From NCBI GenBank assembly GCA_029881615.1, contig JAOUMF010000177.1, forward strand, positions 1 to 5,493: a stretch of DNA of 5,493 nucleotides, in the 5' to 3' direction. Source of the stretch: Alphaproteobacteria bacterium (GTDB lineage Bacteria; Pseudomonadota; Alphaproteobacteria; UBA8366; JADFVY01). The notes below the pieces were generated by a model, which was not told where the DNA came from, searched no databases, and saw nothing but the letters and a program-made list of their open reading frames with translations. Numbering within the stretch: the stretch's first letter is position 1; each line of letters opens with the position of its first letter. Shown one piece after another: positions 4,706-5,493 of this stretch. The position numbers were made by a program, and so were the translations under genes.

Positions 4706-5493
4706 ATGACGATGTATGTTTTCCTCAACGAGCTGTCCCAGCCGCGTGGACCGATCCCGGCCCAGCCCGGCGCCCAGGTGGTCAACGATCTGGTCGATCT
4801 GCTGCGCGGGCTGAAGCGGCGGCGGCGCGATACCGTCCTGCACAGCGCCTTGCCGCTGCGCGACGTGCAGATCGGCGATAGCTATTCGGTGGGCGCCTGG
4901 TCGGGCGACGGCGACCGGCGCGAGGAATGGCGTTTTCTGCGCAGCCTGCAGGACCGGGCGCCGTTTCAGGTGCGACTATCTGAAATGGGTGTCGATGTCA
5001 TGGAGGCCGATTACCGGCTGGGCGAACAGCGCGCCGAGGGGCTGGGCCTGGCCCATCTGTTCGGCGGCATCGCGGTCAGCCTGGATCATGACCCACGCTG
5101 GCGAAAGCTTAGCATGGCGCTGGTCCGCGAGGCGCTGGAAGAGACCGATGACGGCGACGTGGATATCGTCTCCGCCGAGGTCGAGACCGTGCATGCCAGC
5201 CATTCGGATCATATTGTCGATCATGCGGAATGGCTTGAGAGCGCCTGCCTGCAGCCGGTGACCGACGGGGCCGACCTCTGGCGCCGGCGCGACGAGCTGT
5301 TCGGGCATCTGGAATTCCTGCCCCGCGTGGCCGATCAACTGAAGGCTTTGCCGGCCAGCCACCCCTGGTTCGGCGCGGCGGTGGTGCGGCTGAGCGAGCT
5401 GAACGAGGCGGTGCGCGAGTGGGACCCGACATCGTCGCCCGAACCGCTCTACCGCAGCCGGGTGACGCCGGAACATAGTCAGCGCAAGATGCT
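4706..5493 (+). CDS. Unassigned protein, third gene of the cassette (partial, 3' end outside window)
   Basis: An open frame of 262 codons runs to the window edge without a stop. The protein begins MTMYVFLNELSQP, has a basic run KRRRR (37-41), a charged segment around DGDRREEWRFLRSLQDRAPF (68-87), a central HASHSDHIVDHAEWL (163-177) rich in His and Asp, HLEFLPRVADQL (201-212), a Trp-bearing helix near VRLSELNEAVREW (227-239), and SRVTPEHSQRKM at the cut end. No signal peptide, membrane segment or nucleotide-binding motif is visible. I do not recognise a named domain; it is reminiscent of uncharacterised proteins found after DUF3696 ATPases (recall only). Codons are very GC-rich: 43 of 60 and 46 of 60 G+C at 4741-4800 and 4801-4860. 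It starts 15 nt after the ATPase gene, so it belongs to the same unit and is a candidate effector or adaptor. The coding call is solid from the ribosome binding site, codon bias and frame length; the function is unknown. Confidence 0.82.
   Translation, partial: MTMYVFLNELSQPRGPIPAQPGAQVVNDLVDLLRGLKRRRRDTVLHSALPLRDVQIGDSYSVGAWSGDGDRREEWRFLRSLQDRAPFQVRLSEMGVDVMEADYRLGEQRAEGLGLAHLFGGIAVSLDHDPRWRKLSMALVREALEETDDGDVDIVSAEVETVHASHSDHIVDHAEWLESACLQPVTDGADLWRRRDELFGHLEFLPRVADQLKALPASHPWFGAAVVRLSELNEAVREWDPTSSPEPLYRSRVTPEHSQRKM

Noticed and set aside
3716..4843. 375-codon minus-strand open frame across genes 2 and 3
   Set aside because: It crosses the ATPase stop and start of gene 3, has no motifs, and is antisense to a well-supported ATPase.

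Overview
The window (about 60% G+C by eye) looks like an alphaproteobacterial chromosome, probably Rhodospirillales-like. This rests on the RhlE-type DEAD-box helicase and the stand-alone Lrp/AsnC ligand-binding protein, whose sequences read like alphaproteobacterial members of these families, and on general codon use. It is recall and inference, not a database match.

Left part (1-1978) is ordinary chromosome. The last 44 codons of a sensor histidine kinase run in from the left on the plus strand. They converge, with overlapping stop codons, on two minus-strand genes: an RhlE-like RNA helicase (416-1978) and, 39 nt downstream of it, an 80-residue stand-alone RAM (AsnC ligand-binding) protein (134-376). 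The two minus-strand genes look like one transcription unit. It is probably driven by a good sigma-70-type promoter at 2045-2072 (TTGACA, 16 nt, TATAGT), with a short hairpin in the helicase leader. An 8-bp inverted repeat at the end of the kinase gene may act as a terminator at the convergent junction.

Right part (2208-5493) is a co-directional cassette reading away from the helicase. It encodes (1) a DUF262 (GmrS/ParB-like fold) protein with an unusual acidic Pro/Ala/Glu insertion, (2) an OLD/ABC-type AAA ATPase with a DUF3696 C-terminus, overlapping gene 1 by ATGA, and (3) a protein I cannot assign, which starts 15 nt after gene 2 with a strong Shine-Dalgarno and runs off the window end (262 codons visible). 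The overlap and tight spacing indicate co-expression and probably one complex.

DUF262 proteins and OLD-like ATPases are both recurrent in anti-phage systems, and the three-gene layout makes this cassette the best candidate here for a defence or stress-response system. No HNH (DUF1524) or TOPRIM nuclease domain is visible in genes 1 and 2, so any effector activity would most simply lie in gene 3 or in an unrecognised site. Base composition changes sharply within the cassette: about 22% G+C in an 80-nt patch over the gene 1/gene 2 junction, and over 70% at the start of gene 3. No CRISPR, tRNA, rRNA, insertion sequence or attachment site was seen.
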